This document shows positions 55,818 to 64,000 of a DNA stretch of 64,000 bases, piece by piece. The notes under the pieces are model-generated. The model was not told the origin of the DNA, did no database searches, and saw only the letters and a program-made list of their open reading frames with translations. Origin of the DNA: Rhodococcus sp. P-2 (lineage in GTDB: Bacteria; Actinomycetota; Actinomycetes; Mycobacteriales; Mycobacteriaceae). Both the position numbers and the translations under genes were made by a program. The stretch is taken from NCBI RefSeq assembly GCF_016598535.1, contig NZ_CP066779.1, forward strand, positions 1,116,001 through 1,180,000, in the 5' to 3' direction. The first letter of the stretch is position 1. Every line of letters starts with the position of its first letter.

Positions 55818-58800
55818 CTAGTCCAGCACCGGTCCGCGAAGCGCAGCCAACACTGCTTCGCGGACCGCTCTGCGCGAGTAGCCCGACACCTTCTCGGTTT
55901 CCACAGACCACCTGTCGGATCCGACCACACCGACAGCGAAGTCGGACAGGCGCGCATGGTGGAGCGAGACGAAGTCCTGTCTCCCCGGCATTTTCAACGA
56001 CAGTGCCATCAGTTCGACCCCGCGGTCGATGTTGCCCGTCACAAGATCGAACGACCCGATCGCCGACGCCAACGAACCCGCGAGCGGCAGGTCCGCGTAA
56101 CCGTTGGGATCGAGCTTGAGAGCACTCGACTCCTTCATCTGCAGAACGCGACCCGCCACGAGTTCGTGCCGGCCGTGAACCGCGTGAGCGCACACGGCCG
56201 CGGCACCGAGCAGAACGACGAAGGGATCACCGAAGATGTTCTCGATCGCAGAACCCAACAGCTCCAGCGCTTCTCGATACCGAGCCAGGCCGTCCTCGAT
56301 ACGGCCGTCCGCGAGATCCGCCTCGGCGATACTCGCCATGAGCGCCGCGCGCCGTTGATCGGTTTCGATGGCTCCGGTCCCACCCGAGTGGGCCAAGGCC
56401 GGGCGTGCCCGATCGAGAAGTACCCGACCACCAGCGGTGTCACCGGCCGCGATCATTGCTCCGGCTTGAAAGCAGATGAGCTGCATCGCCTCGTCACGCG
56501 CACCGAGACGTTCCATCGACGCCGCCGCGATCGCGTAGAACTCGATGGCCTCGCCGTAGCGGGCGGATTGGCTGTGAACCGACCCGACATGTTGGGCCGC
56601 CATCGCCAGACCCCACTCGTCACCGATGCTGGTGGCGTAGTCGAACAACGCCTCGCCGTCCAGCAATGCACCGCGCAGATCTCCGATGTTCTCCCGCATG
56701 TTCGAACGCGCCGACAGCGCCGCCATTCGGGTCTCGGGATCGGAACTGCGAACGCCTTCGGCCACCAACCGCGCAAGTTTGTGGTTGGCGATCCCACTCG
56801 TGGTCAGCTTGATCAGAAATGCGAACAGCGGACCGAGATCATCGCGCTCACGCAACAGCTTTCGAAGGCGGACCCGAGCACGGGCATGGTTTCGATCGGC
56901 CTCCCCGAAGAAGAGATGCATCGCCACCAGGATGAACGTCGCGCCGACCAGTTCCGCATTCACGTCGCGCAGATCGTTGTCCGCGGTCGCCCCCACGATC
57001 TTCGACGCCCAGTTCGAGATTTCCGAGTTCGATCCTCGTACGGCCCACAGAATCGCGAGGACGGGAAAGACGTTGGCCACCGTAACCGCGTCGCCGCGCT
57101 CCACGGCCCAGCGAAGAACAGCGAGAAGGTTGTCGTGCTCGGCGTCCAAGTCGGCAATCAGGCGAAGCTGGTCCGTTCGTGATCGCACGACGGCGTCCTC
57201 GGCGATCGCGATCGCCCAGTCGTCTAGGCGCCGAATCACTTCCGGCCCCTCCCCGGACGCGGCGAGTTGCTCCTCGCCGTATTCACGGACCGTCTCGAGC
57301 ATGTAGTACCGAAGATCGCCCTGTCCGTCGCTGACGGAAAGAAGCGACTGATTGACCAGAGCTTCGACGGCGCCCGCCACATCGGTCAGCTCGCCCCACC
57401 CTGCAACTGCCTGCGCCGAAGAAAGCGTGAAGCCTGCCGGGAATCGGCACAGCCGACGCAGCGCGATCTGATCCCCGCTGCCCAGCAGATTCCAACTCCA
57501 GTCGATCACCGCGTGCAGCGTCCGATGCCGGTCCGGAGACGTCGGATCGTCGGAGCGCAACAACGCGAACCGATCTCGCAGTCTCGAACCGATTTCGTCG
57601 ACGCTCATCGTGCGGACCCGAGCGGCAGCGAGCTCGATCGCCAACGGGAGTCCGTCGAGCGTCGTACACAGCTTGACGACCGCGTCGAGGTCCAGATGAA
57701 CCGACGGCCGCACCGCGCGGGCTCTCGCCGAGAAGAGTTCGACTGCCGACCCGGTTCCGTCGTCGATCGCCAACGGCGGCAACGGGTACACCGCCTCGGC
57801 ACTGATCATGAGCGGAGATCGACTGGTGGTCAGTACCGTCAACTGAGGACCGGCCGCGATCATCTCGGCCACGATCTCCGAACACGCGCCGATCACGTGC
57901 TCGCAGTTGTCGAGGATGAGCAACATCGGACCGGCCGACAGCGCCTCTTTGAGTCGCTCTCGCGCCGAATGCGTCCGGCCGACGGTCAATTTGCCTGGCG
58001 CCAGATCGGATTCGCTGATTCCGAGGGTGCCGCCGATGGCCGCGATCACGTCTTCGCTGCTGCGCAACGACGCCAGCTCCACGAGTACCACCGAGACGCC
58101 AGGCCGGTTCACGGATGCGCGCAGGCCCAATTCGTGTGCGAGGCGGGTTTTTCCGGCACCGCCGGGTCCGAGAATCGTGACGACGCGAGAGCGGGCGAGC
58201 AAGGATTCGATCTGGTCGATGTCACCATCGCGACCGAGCAAGGTGTTGGGGGCAGCGCGTAGACCGATCGCACGCGCAGCCCGTGGTGTAGCTGCCGGCG
58301 CGCCCAGAAGTTCTGCGTTCAGAGTCACCAGCGCAGGTGACGGATCAGCGCCCAGACGGTTGGCGAGGTGGTTTCGAAACTCTGCGAACACCTCCAGTGC
58401 CTCGTTGACGCGGCCGGCTCCGGCGAGCGCGCGCATCAGTGCTTCGGCTGCCGTGTCGTCGAATGGACTCGCCAGGTGCCGTCCTCGCACCAGTGGAATG
58501 GCTGCCGCGTACTCCCCCAACGTGAGGAATGCGTCGATCTGCGCCGACTCCAGTTCGTCGTACACGCGGCCCGCGTCGAGCGCGAGGCGATCTGCGACGT
58601 CGCCGACGACGTCGCTTCCGGGGGTACCGCGCCACAGGCGCAGCGCGTCGGTCGTGACGGCAAGCGCCTCGGACGCGTCGGCGCCGCCCGAGCGCAACCG
58701 ACGGGCCGCGTCCGCTGCCCTGGCCAGGTCGACACGCTCCCGAGCGAGAGTGAGCCGGTATCCGGCCGCCGTCACCTCGAGGGCCCCGTCCGGGAGTGCA

Positions 58801-59066
58801 GATCGCAGGCGCGAGACCTGAGTGTGGAGCGCGTTCATCGGTGAGCGCGGCGGCTCCAGCCCCCAGACGTCGCCGATCAGGCTCTGCGCGGTACGTGGCT
58901 CACCGGGATTGCGAGCCAGCGCCACCAGGAGAGTTCGAGCTCGCGGCCCAGGGAGGGGCACCAGACGATCGCCCACTTTGGTCGAAACGGGTCCGAGCAA
59001 GGCAATGTCTGCCAGGTCTGCGCCCGACTGCGCGTACCTGGCGCGCTCACTCACGTCTCGAGTCAT
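55818..59066 (-). CDS. AfsR/SARP-type transcriptional regulator with BTAD, ATPase and TPR regions
   Basis: 1082 residues from ATG at 59066 (TTG at 59105 is also in frame). Domain order: winged-helix DNA-binding (about 15-95), BTAD helical repeat (about 100-240), a STAND/NB-ARC-like ATPase with Walker A ILGPGGAGKTRLAHEL (about 280-295) and Walker B LLILDNCEHVIGAC (about 385), then a long TPR-like C-terminal half. Such AfsR-like regulators respond to ligand or phosphorylation and activate secondary-metabolism or stress genes. It is convergent with the drrAB-like pair and divergent from menA. The target is unknown. Confidence 0.87.
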   Translation of the reverse strand: MTRDVSERARYAQSGADLADIALLGPVSTKVGDRLVPLPGPRARTLLVALARNPGEPRTAQSLIGDVWGLEPPRSPMNALHTQVSRLRSALPDGALEVTAAGYRLTLARERVDLARAADAARRLRSGGADASEALAVTTDALRLWRGTPGSDVVGDVADRLALDAGRVYDELESAQIDAFLTLGEYAAAIPLVRGRHLASPFDDTAAEALMRALAGAGRVNEALEVFAEFRNHLANRLGADPSPALVTLNAELLGAPAATPRAARAIGLRAAPNTLLGRDGDIDQIESLLARSRVVTILGPGGAGKTRLAHELGLRASVNRPGVSVVLVELASLRSSEDVIAAIGGTLGISESDLAPGKLTVGRTHSARERLKEALSAGPMLLILDNCEHVIGACSEIVAEMIAAGPQLTVLTTSRSPLMISAEAVYPLPPLAIDDGTGSAVELFSARARAVRPSVHLDLDAVVKLCTTLDGLPLAIELAAARVRTMSVDEIGSRLRDRFALLRSDDPTSPDRHRTLHAVIDWSWNLLGSGDQIALRRLCRFPAGFTLSSAQAVAGWGELTDVAGAVEALVNQSLLSVSDGQGDLRYYMLETVREYGEEQLAASGEGPEVIRRLDDWAIAIAEDAVVRSRTDQLRLIADLDAEHDNLLAVLRWAVERGDAVTVANVFPVLAILWAVRGSNSEISNWASKIVGATADNDLRDVNAELVGATFILVAMHLFFGEADRNHARARVRLRKLLRERDDLGPLFAFLIKLTTSGIANHKLARLVAEGVRSSDPETRMAALSARSNMRENIGDLRGALLDGEALFDYATSIGDEWGLAMAAQHVGSVHSQSARYGEAIEFYAIAAASMERLGARDEAMQLICFQAGAMIAAGDTAGGRVLLDRARPALAHSGGTGAIETDQRRAALMASIAEADLADGRIEDGLARYREALELLGSAIENIFGDPFVVLLGAAAVCAHAVHGRHELVAGRVLQMKESSALKLDPNGYADLPLAGSLASAIGSFDLVTGNIDRGVELMALSLKMPGRQDFVSLHHARLSDFAVGVVGSDRWSVETEKVSGYSRRAVREAVLAALRGPVLD

Positions 59067-59115
59067 GTGCTGATCCACCGCGTTCGATCGTATTGCACAG
59101 TGCAAAGATCGTCGT

Positions 59116-59985
59116 ATGGCAACAGCTGCTCAATGGATCGAAGGCGCGAGGCCGCGCACACTCCCGAACGCGATTGCGCCCGTGCTGGTCGGCACCGGAG
59201 CCGCGGCGTCACTGGACCTCGCAGTGTGGTGGAAGGCGCTCCTGGCACTGATCGTCTCCTTGGCCTTGATCGTCGGGGTGAATTTCGCGAACGACTACTC
59301 CGACGGAATCCGCGGAACGGACGACGACCGCGTCGGGCCACTGCGCTTGGTCGGATCGAAGTTGGTCAGTCCCGGAGCGGTGAAGGCCGCCGCGATCAGC
59401 TGCTTCGCCGTTGCCGCGGTAGCCGGTTTCGTTCTGGCTGCGACCACGGCCTGGTGGCTGGTCGCGGTCGGAGTGTTCTGCATCATCGGTGCGTGGTTCT
59501 ACACCGGCGGCACGAAGCCGTACGGATACAGCGGGTTCGGCGAGATCGCCGTGTTCATCTTCTTCGGGTTGATTGCAGTGCTGGGAACTCAGTTCGTGCA
59601 GGCCGAGCGGGTGGACCTGGCCGGACTGGCCGGAGCGATCGCCATCGGTTCGTTCTCGAGCGCAGTGCTTGTCGCCAACAATCTTCGGGACATCCCGACC
59701 GACACCGAGTCCGGAAAGATCACTCTCGCAGTCCGACTCGGCGACGCGAAGACCCGCACGCTGCACGTGATCCTGCTGGCCGTCCCGTTCGTCGCGACCC
59801 TGCTGCTGATCCTGCGTACTCCGTGGGCATTGCTCGGATTGCTCGCGTTGCCACTCGCAATCCGAGCCAACGCCCCGCTGCGTTCAGGGGGCCAGGGAAT
59901 GGCTCTGATCCCCGCGTTGCGCGACACCGGACTCGCCATGCTCGTCTGGGGTGCCGCGACCGCAGTTGCGCTCAGTCTCGCCTGA
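59116..59985 (+). CDS. menA: 1,4-Dihydroxy-2-naphthoate polyprenyltransferase
   Basis: 289 residues, UbiA superfamily with about eight TM helices. The first Asp-rich motif is [20 protein letters not shown] (about 57-76) and the second is [20 protein letters not shown] (about 193-212). The N-terminal [19 protein letters not shown] is typical of MenA. It joins DHNA to the polyprenyl chain in the membrane. ATG at 59116 lies only 50 bases from the divergent regulator start, so the two promoters must overlap. Confidence 0.94.
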   Translation: MATAAQWIEGARPRTLPNAIAPVLVGTGAAASLDLAVWWKALLALIVSLALIVGVNFANDYSDGIRGTDDDRVGPLRLVGSKLVSPGAVKAAAISCFAVAAVAGFVLAATTAWWLVAVGVFCIIGAWFYTGGTKPYGYSGFGEIAVFIFFGLIAVLGTQFVQAERVDLAGLAGAIAIGSFSSAVLVANNLRDIPTDTESGKITLAVRLGDAKTRTLHVILLAVPFVATLLLILRTPWALLGLLALPLAIRANAPLRSGGQGMALIPALRDTGLAMLVWGAATAVALSLA

Positions 59986-59997
59986 ACTTCGCCGTAC

Positions 59998-60378
59998 TCA
60001 ACGGTTGTCGGGGACGAACGCGCTGAGCAGAAAGTTCACGATCGAGATGATCAGCGCGCCCCAGACTGCCGTCCAGAAGCCGTCGACCGTCAAGCCGTAG
60101 GACGTTCCGGACGAGATCCACGCCGTCAGCATCAGCATCAGGGCGTTGATCACGAGTGTGAACAGTCCGAGAGTCAGGATGAGCAGCGGTAGCGAGAGAA
60201 GCTGCACTACCGGCTTGATGAAGGCGTTGACCACCGTGAAGATCAAGGCGATCACCGCGATCACGAGAACCGTGCCCCAGGTGCCGTTGTCGTGGTTGGC
60301 GATCGTGATGCCGGTGACCCACGCCGACGCCAGCCAGATGGCTATGCCGTTGATGATGAGACGTGCCAGAAATGTCAT
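59998..60378 (-). CDS. Phage-holin-family IV-like membrane protein
   Basis: 126 residues from ATG at 60378 (MTFLARLIINGIAIWLASAW). Four TM segments cover most of the protein. The motif VNAFIKPVVQLLSLPLLILT (about 50-69) is the hallmark of the mycobacterial phage holin superfamily IV (YvlD-like). These are ordinary chromosomal membrane proteins in spite of the name, of unknown function. Convergent with menA. Confidence 0.85.
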   Translation of the reverse strand: MTFLARLIINGIAIWLASAWVTGITIANHDNGTWGTVLVIAVIALIFTVVNAFIKPVVQLLSLPLLILTLGLFTLVINALMLMLTAWISSGTSYGLTVDGFWTAVWGALIISIVNFLLSAFVPDNR

Positions 60379-60427
60379 GTCTGAATGCTGGCACATCCCG
60401 CCCCGTGCATGCGGAGCCGTGCCGAAT

Positions 60428-61009
60428 CTAGGCGGCGCGATTCATCTTCGCTTCCAATCGCTCACGGATCACCGACATCGTGACCTGCGTTTCGAGGGCC
60501 TGACGGGTGGGCCCGTCGGCGACACGCAGGATGCCGAGCAGGATGTGTTCGGCACCGATTCGGTTGTCCTTGTGCGCGAGCGCTTCACGGAGCGAGAGTT
60601 CCAACACCTTCTTGGAGTCCTTCTCGAATCGCGATCGAGGAAACCCGAATCGGCCTTTCCGCGAAGTATCGACACCGTCCGGCACAGGAGTCTCGTCAAG
60701 CACACCTTCACCGAACGACTGCTCCAGACTTTCCCGCACCGCATCGAGATCGATGCCGATCGACTTGAGTATCTCGGCGTCGTCGTCGAGGTTGTGCGAG
60801 TCACCGCCCTTCGAGTCACCGCCTTTCGCGCCGGCGCCGGCGCGGCGGATCGCGTCGAGGGTGACACCCGACTCGGTGAGCACCTCGGTGGCGATGCCCC
60901 GATCAGCGGTGAGCAGGGCGGTCAGAAGTTCCGTCGGCGTGACAGGACCGGATCCGGCGACAGCATCGACGACTACTCCCCTCGCCTGCGCGGAGAACCT
61001 TTCGAACAT
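60428..61009 (-). CDS. Clp N-terminal domain protein
   Basis: 193 residues from ATG at 61009, with GGCAGGT upstream and five bases after the HTH gene's stop region. Two Clp_N repeats are visible: MFERFSAQARGVVVDAV with LLTALLTADRGIATEVL (about 1-50), and SKKVLELSLREALAHKDNRI with GAEHILLGILRV (about 132-165). A linker rich in Gly/Lys/Asp lies between. There is no AAA+ module, so it may act as an adaptor or substrate-binding factor; function unproven. Same transcript as the HTH gene. Confidence 0.87.
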   Translation of the reverse strand: MFERFSAQARGVVVDAVAGSGPVTPTELLTALLTADRGIATEVLTESGVTLDAIRRAGAGAKGGDSKGGDSHNLDDDAEILKSIGIDLDAVRESLEQSFGEGVLDETPVPDGVDTSRKGRFGFPRSRFEKDSKKVLELSLREALAHKDNRIGAEHILLGILRVADGPTRQALETQVTMSVIRERLEAKMNRAA

Positions 61010-61014
61010 GGCAC

Positions 61015-61266
61015 TTACCTGCCCTTCTCGCGCAGTGAACGCAGCATCGATTCCGACTGCGCGGACGCATATTTCTTGTGGACGGCTTGACGGCTGACCT
61101 CGAGAGCTTCCGCGATCGCCTGCCAGGACCATCCGTGCCGGCGCGCATTGGCGACCTGAATGGCCTCGAGTTTGTCGAGCAGACGTCGCAGCGCTCGAAC
61201 GGCACGCAATCCCTCGGTGGGATCCGGGCTGCCGGCGGCAGCGGCTAGAGAGGTTGCTTCGGTCAT
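61015..61266 (-). CDS. Small helix-turn-helix protein, likely autoregulator
   Basis: 83 residues. The C-terminal half carries the HTH: WSWQAIAEALEVSRQAVHKK (about 46-65). The N-terminal half has a helical segment, LRAVRALRRLLDKLEAIQVA, probably for dimerisation. The ATG at 61266 lies within a long palindrome and there is no SD, in agreement with a leaderless mRNA. First gene of the HTH/Clp-N pair. Confidence 0.83.
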   Translation of the reverse strand: MTEATSLAAAAGSPDPTEGLRAVRALRRLLDKLEAIQVANARRHGWSWQAIAEALEVSRQAVHKKYASAQSESMLRSLREKGR

Positions 61267-61317
61267 GTTGTCAATTTAGGTTGACACACGGAATCTGTCA
61301 ACCAAAATTGACAACAT
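61265..61317 (-). promoter_or_regulatory. Palindromic promoter-operator of the HTH/Clp-N operon
   Basis: A 22-base arm at 61265-61286 pairs with 61296-61317 with one mismatch. On the minus strand it contains a full sigma-A promoter: TTGACA, 17 bases, TAAATT. The ATG begins seven bases after TAAATT, where the transcript should start, so the mRNA is predicted leaderless. The palindrome covers -35, -10 and start codon, which is what a repressor operator would look like. Confidence 0.8.
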
Positions 61318-61320
61318 GCC

Positions 61321-62058
61321 TCAGTACCCTGCGACTGCCCCGTTCACTGCCACCTGCAGATCAGCCTGCACAGTTCGGGCGATATCCATCGGCTTGTCCG
61401 GAAGTTCGGTCACCGGCATTCCGACAAAGACACTCGCCGCCTTGACGTCACCGGAAACCGGGCCGTAGTTGATGCCGATCGACACCAGAGCCGGCGAGCA
61501 CCCCAACTTCTCGGCCCGGGCCACGATGTGGCCGATTCCGCTGTTGACATGCTGCAACTGCGTCGGATCTTCGGTATTGCACGTCCCCTCGGGAAAAATC
61601 GCCAGACAATCGCCATTGCCCAGACGCTCCGCCGCGACGTCCATCATCACTCGGCCGGCATCCGAAACAGCGCGAAGGCCGTAGTTCTTGCTGCGAAAAA
61701 CCGGGATACTGCCCATCATGTCGATCTTCTTGCGCTGTGAGGGATCAACGAAGAGTTCGTCTTTGGCGAGGACCCTGGTCCGTCCGATCACTCGGCGCAA
61801 CGGAGTGCGCCACGCGGTCGCGGCGAGCGTGAACTGGTCGCTCTCCGTCAGATGATTGACCGCCACGACCAATTGCGTCTTGCGCTCGAGCAGAGTCTTC
61901 AGCGCAGCCTCCGCCCCCGGCGCGTATCGCACTCGCGGGCGGTACTTCAGCGCCAAGGCGGCGTAGGCGAGCTTCGCCACAAACCGGTTCTGCTGATGGC
62001 TGCGGTAGTACTCGTACACCGCTTCGTAATTGTCGAGTGAAACTTCAGGATTGCCCAT
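61321..62058 (-). CDS. Lysophospholipid acyltransferase family protein (PlsC-like)
   Basis: 245 residues from ATG at 62058, with GAGGGCGG upstream; the frame open to 62289 overlaps the divergent GNAT gene. The acyltransferase motif I is VVAVNHLTESDQF (NHx4D, about 67-79), the FPEGT motif III is LAIFPEGTCN (about 162-171) and ALVSIGINYGP is motif IV. It likely transfers an acyl chain to a glycerophospholipid or related acceptor; the acceptor is unknown. The dyad just upstream may control it. Confidence 0.87.
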   Translation of the reverse strand: MGNPEVSLDNYEAVYEYYRSHQQNRFVAKLAYAALALKYRPRVRYAPGAEAALKTLLERKTQLVVAVNHLTESDQFTLAATAWRTPLRRVIGRTRVLAKDELFVDPSQRKKIDMMGSIPVFRSKNYGLRAVSDAGRVMMDVAAERLGNGDCLAIFPEGTCNTEDPTQLQHVNSGIGHIVARAEKLGCSPALVSIGINYGPVSGDVKAASVFVGMPVTELPDKPMDIARTVQADLQVAVNGAVAGY

Positions 62059-62096
62059 GATCCGCCCTCGCTGGAGAAGTGCCCCTTGGACAAACG

Positions 62097-62127
62097 ATAC
62101 ACAACCTACGGTTGCGTAGGTTTGTGT
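62097..62127. promoter_or_regulatory. Dyad AACCTACG-N4-CGTAGGTT between acyltransferase and GNAT genes
   Basis: Eight-base arms are separated by GTTG and the symmetry extends outwards (ACAC before, TGTGT after). It lies between the divergent starts, about 40 bases from the acyltransferase ATG and 55 from the GNAT GTG. The size and form are those of a TetR-family operator. The regulator is not encoded next to it. Confidence 0.6.
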
Positions 62128-62180
62128 TTCACACGGCGTAGCGCTGGGCGAAACTCCGCTCTCGAGGTAAAACGGTTTCT

Positions 62181-62819
62181 GTGATCCGCTCGGCCATATC
62201 CACCGACCTACCCGCACTGCAACAGATCGAGATCGCCGCGGGCGAACCGTTCCGAGACATCGGGATGGACGCCATCGCAGACGATCCACCGCCCACGCTC
62301 GACGAGTTGAACGATTTCCTCGCGGCCGAGCACATCTGGGTTCAGACCGACGCTAACGACGTACCCGTGGCGTACGCACTCGTCGAAATCGTGGACGGCG
62401 GCGCACACATCGAGCAGGTTTCCGTTCACCCCGATCATGCCCGCCAAGGCCTCGGCGCCCAGCTGATCGACGCCGTCACCGAATGGGCGGCGGACCATCA
62501 CCACGATCTCGTGACTCTGACGACTTTCGTCGACGTCCCGTGGAACGCGCCGTACTACGAGCGACTCGGGTTCGTGCGCCTGGCCGAGAACAGGCTCTCC
62601 CCCGGACTGATCCGCATCAGAACCGACGAGCAATCGTCCGGGCTGGATGCCTGGCCACGCGTGACGATGAGCCGCCCCGCCCGTGGTCACGTGTCACCAG
62701 CGCAGAAGTACACGGCTCAGGAATTCGCCGTCCAAGCACCCGACCGTACGAACTCGTCCAGCACGGCCGTCGGACCGAGCAGGTCGATCCCTTCCGACGC
62801 CACCCATTCGTCGTTGTAG
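62181..62819 (+). CDS. GNAT family N-acetyltransferase
   Basis: 212 residues from GTG at 62181. The GNAT core occupies about 1-145: acetyl-CoA-binding motif A is [20 protein letters not shown] (about 75-94) and motif B is [14 protein letters not shown]. The last 50-60 residues (from about [11 protein letters not shown]) are Ser/Thr-rich and overlap the 3' end of the convergent Cds1-like gene by 103 bases, in antisense. This tail does not look like GNAT sequence, so the stop may originally have been earlier. Substrate unknown. Confidence 0.8.
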   Translation: MIRSAISTDLPALQQIEIAAGEPFRDIGMDAIADDPPPTLDELNDFLAAEHIWVQTDANDVPVAYALVEIVDGGAHIEQVSVHPDHARQGLGAQLIDAVTEWAADHHHDLVTLTTFVDVPWNAPYYERLGFVRLAENRLSPGLIRIRTDEQSSGLDAWPRVTMSRPARGHVSPAQKYTAQEFAVQAPDRTNSSSTAVGPSRSIPSDATHSSL

Positions 62820-63820
62820 TACGTGCCCGAATAACGCTCTCCGCCGTCGCACAGCAGCGTGACGACGCTGCCGCTGCGTCCGGCCGCCATCATCTCCGCG
62901 ATCAACGCAAAGGCGCCCCACAGGTTCGTACCCGTCGAGCCGCCGACTTTGCGCCCCAGGGCGGCGCTGGCGTGCCGTGCAGCCGCGATCGAGCCTGCAT
63001 CAGGGACCTTGATCATTCGGTCGACCACCTGACCGACAAACGACGGTTCGACGCGCGGACGGCCGATGCCCTCGATCCGGGAACCCCGAGTACCGACGAT
63101 CGACGGATCGCCGGCCCGCCACGCGTCGAAGAACACGGAGTGCTCCGGGTCCACGACGCACAGTCCGGTGTCGAATTTCCGGTAGCGAAGGAAGCGGCCG
63201 ATCGTGGCGCCGGTTCCGCCGGTCCCGGCTCCGACGACGACCCAGTCGGGAATCGGGTTTTCCTCGTGCTCGAGCTGAGTGAAGATGGATTCGGCGATGT
63301 TGTTGTTTCCGCGCCAGTCCGTTGCGCGCTCGGCATGGGTGAACTGGTCCATGTAGTGGCCGTTCGACTCACTCGCGAGCCGATGCGATTCCGAGTAGAT
63401 CGAGGACGGATCGCTCACGAAATGACAACGTCCACCCTGCGCCTCGATCAATGCGATCTTGGCGGGACTCGTACTCGCGGGCATCACCGCGACAAAATCC
63501 AGGCCGAGCAACTTCGCGAAATACGCCTCGCTGACAGCCGTCGAACCGGACGACGCCTCGATGACGGTGGTCTCTTCGGTAACCCAGCCGTTGCAGATCG
63601 CGTACAGGAAAAGCGACCGCGCGAGTCGATGCTTGAGACTCCCCGTGATGTGGGTCGACTCGTCCTTCAGATAGAGCTGGACGGTCCAGTTACTCGGTAG
63701 CGGATACCGCAGCAGGTGAGTGTCCGCGCTGCGTTGCGCGTCGGCTTCGATCAACCGCACCGCGTTGTCGACCCACTGGCGTGACGTCCGACGATCGACG
63801 TCGAGCGACCCCGTGGTCAC
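62717..63820 (-). CDS. cds1: Cds1-like PLP-dependent L-cysteine desulfhydrase
   Basis: 367 residues from GTG at 63820. It belongs to fold-type II PLP enzymes. The PLP-binding Lys is in [14 protein letters not shown] (about 58-71), the substrate loop is [15 protein letters not shown], the phosphate-binding glycine loop is [14 protein letters not shown] and the C-terminal Ser/Cys pocket is [11 protein letters not shown]. Pattern and length match mycobacterial Cds1, which degrades cysteine to pyruvate, sulfide and ammonia; cysteine synthase activity is the alternative. Its start overlaps the stop of the upstream gene (GTGA). Confidence 0.88.
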   Translation of the reverse strand: MTTGSLDVDRRTSRQWVDNAVRLIEADAQRSADTHLLRYPLPSNWTVQLYLKDESTHITGSLKHRLARSLFLYAICNGWVTEETTVIEASSGSTAVSEAYFAKLLGLDFVAVMPASTSPAKIALIEAQGGRCHFVSDPSSIYSESHRLASESNGHYMDQFTHAERATDWRGNNNIAESIFTQLEHEENPIPDWVVVGAGTGGTGATIGRFLRYRKFDTGLCVVDPEHSVFFDAWRAGDPSIVGTRGSRIEGIGRPRVEPSFVGQVVDRMIKVPDAGSIAAARHASAALGRKVGGSTGTNLWGAFALIAEMMAAGRSGSVVTLLCDGGERYSGTYYNDEWVASEGIDLLGPTAVLDEFVRSGAWTANS

Positions 63821-64000
63821 CGCCCGTCCCCGCGCAGCTTGGAGCGAAGATCGTCACGATCGGACCGGCGCTGGGCGTCGACGGCCGCGATGCCCGCATT
63901 GACACGCTTGCGGAGTTTCGCGAAGAGCAGCAGCGACAGTGGCAGCGCGATCAGAACTGCGAACAGTGCCGCGACGATCAGGGGAACGTCAGTGCCGGCG
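63817..64000 (-). CDS. DUF4229-like membrane protein (C-terminal part, cut by window edge)
   Basis: Only the last 60 residues are in the window, read from 63999 to the TGA at 63817-63819. A TM helix, [20 protein letters not shown], is followed by a basic stretch [20 protein letters not shown] and [15 protein letters not shown]. This resembles the end of actinobacterial DUF4229 proteins. Its stop overlaps the Cds1 start by GTGA, so the two genes are coupled. Function unknown. Confidence 0.7.
   Translation of the reverse strand, partial: AGTDVPLIVAALFAVLIALPLSLLLFAKLRKRVNAGIAAVDAQRRSDRDDLRSKLRGDGR

Overview
The window is a GC-rich actinobacterial chromosome segment. Gene content and order point to a mycolic-acid-containing Mycobacteriales member, most likely Rhodococcus or a close relative: a HadA/HadB mycolate dehydratase pair, a complete Mce lipid-import operon, the Mkl/MceG ATPase, MgtA mannosyltransferase and the menaquinone cluster are all laid out much as in Mycobacterium tuberculosis. 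No phage, IS element, CRISPR array or rRNA was seen. Species cannot be fixed from the sequence alone.

Layout. 1-2.9 kb: small metabolic genes (end of an acyl-ACP thioesterase, a two-TM protein, a SixA-like phosphatase, an LLM flavin oxidoreductase, a VOC protein). 2.9-30.1 kb, almost all on the minus strand: the information-processing block. Read in the direction of transcription it is tRNA-Tyr, tRNA-Thr, tRNA-Met, rpmG, hadA, hadB, tRNA-Trp, secE, nusG, rplK, rplA, a hypothetical gene, the L10 leader, rplJ, rplL, then an 11-gene mkl-yrbE-mceABCDEF-mas operon, then rpoB and rpoC. The mce operon therefore sits between rplL and rpoB, which form one operon in many bacteria, and each block ends in its own hairpin terminator.

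30.3-64 kb: the menaquinone region. menJ, a polyprenyl diphosphate synthase, menG, menD, menC, menB, menE and menA are all present. Interleaved are yajQ and htpX homologues, mgtA, a flavin reductase, an IdeR-box-preceded siderophore-interacting protein, a hotdog thioesterase between menC and menB, a branched-chain amino-acid-type ABC operon with a fused LivH-LivM permease, a Pit phosphate transporter, two tandem DUF3349 genes, an AbiEi/DUF559-like protein, a DrrAB exporter and a SARP-type regulator. After menA come a phage-holin-like membrane protein, a small HTH plus Clp-N pair under a palindromic promoter predicted to give a leaderless transcript, an acyltransferase, a GNAT enzyme, a Cds1-like cysteine desulfhydrase and the end of a DUF4229-like gene.

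Working together: the left half couples transcription/translation machinery with cell-envelope lipid functions (mycolate dehydration, Mce import); the right half makes the respiratory quinone from chorismate-derived intermediates and polyprenyl diphosphate. MenF and MenH were not found here. Many genes overlap by ATGA or GTGA, and many transcription units end in long perfect GC-rich hairpins. Starts were adjusted using Shine-Dalgarno position, start/stop overlap and remembered family alignments; no database search was run.
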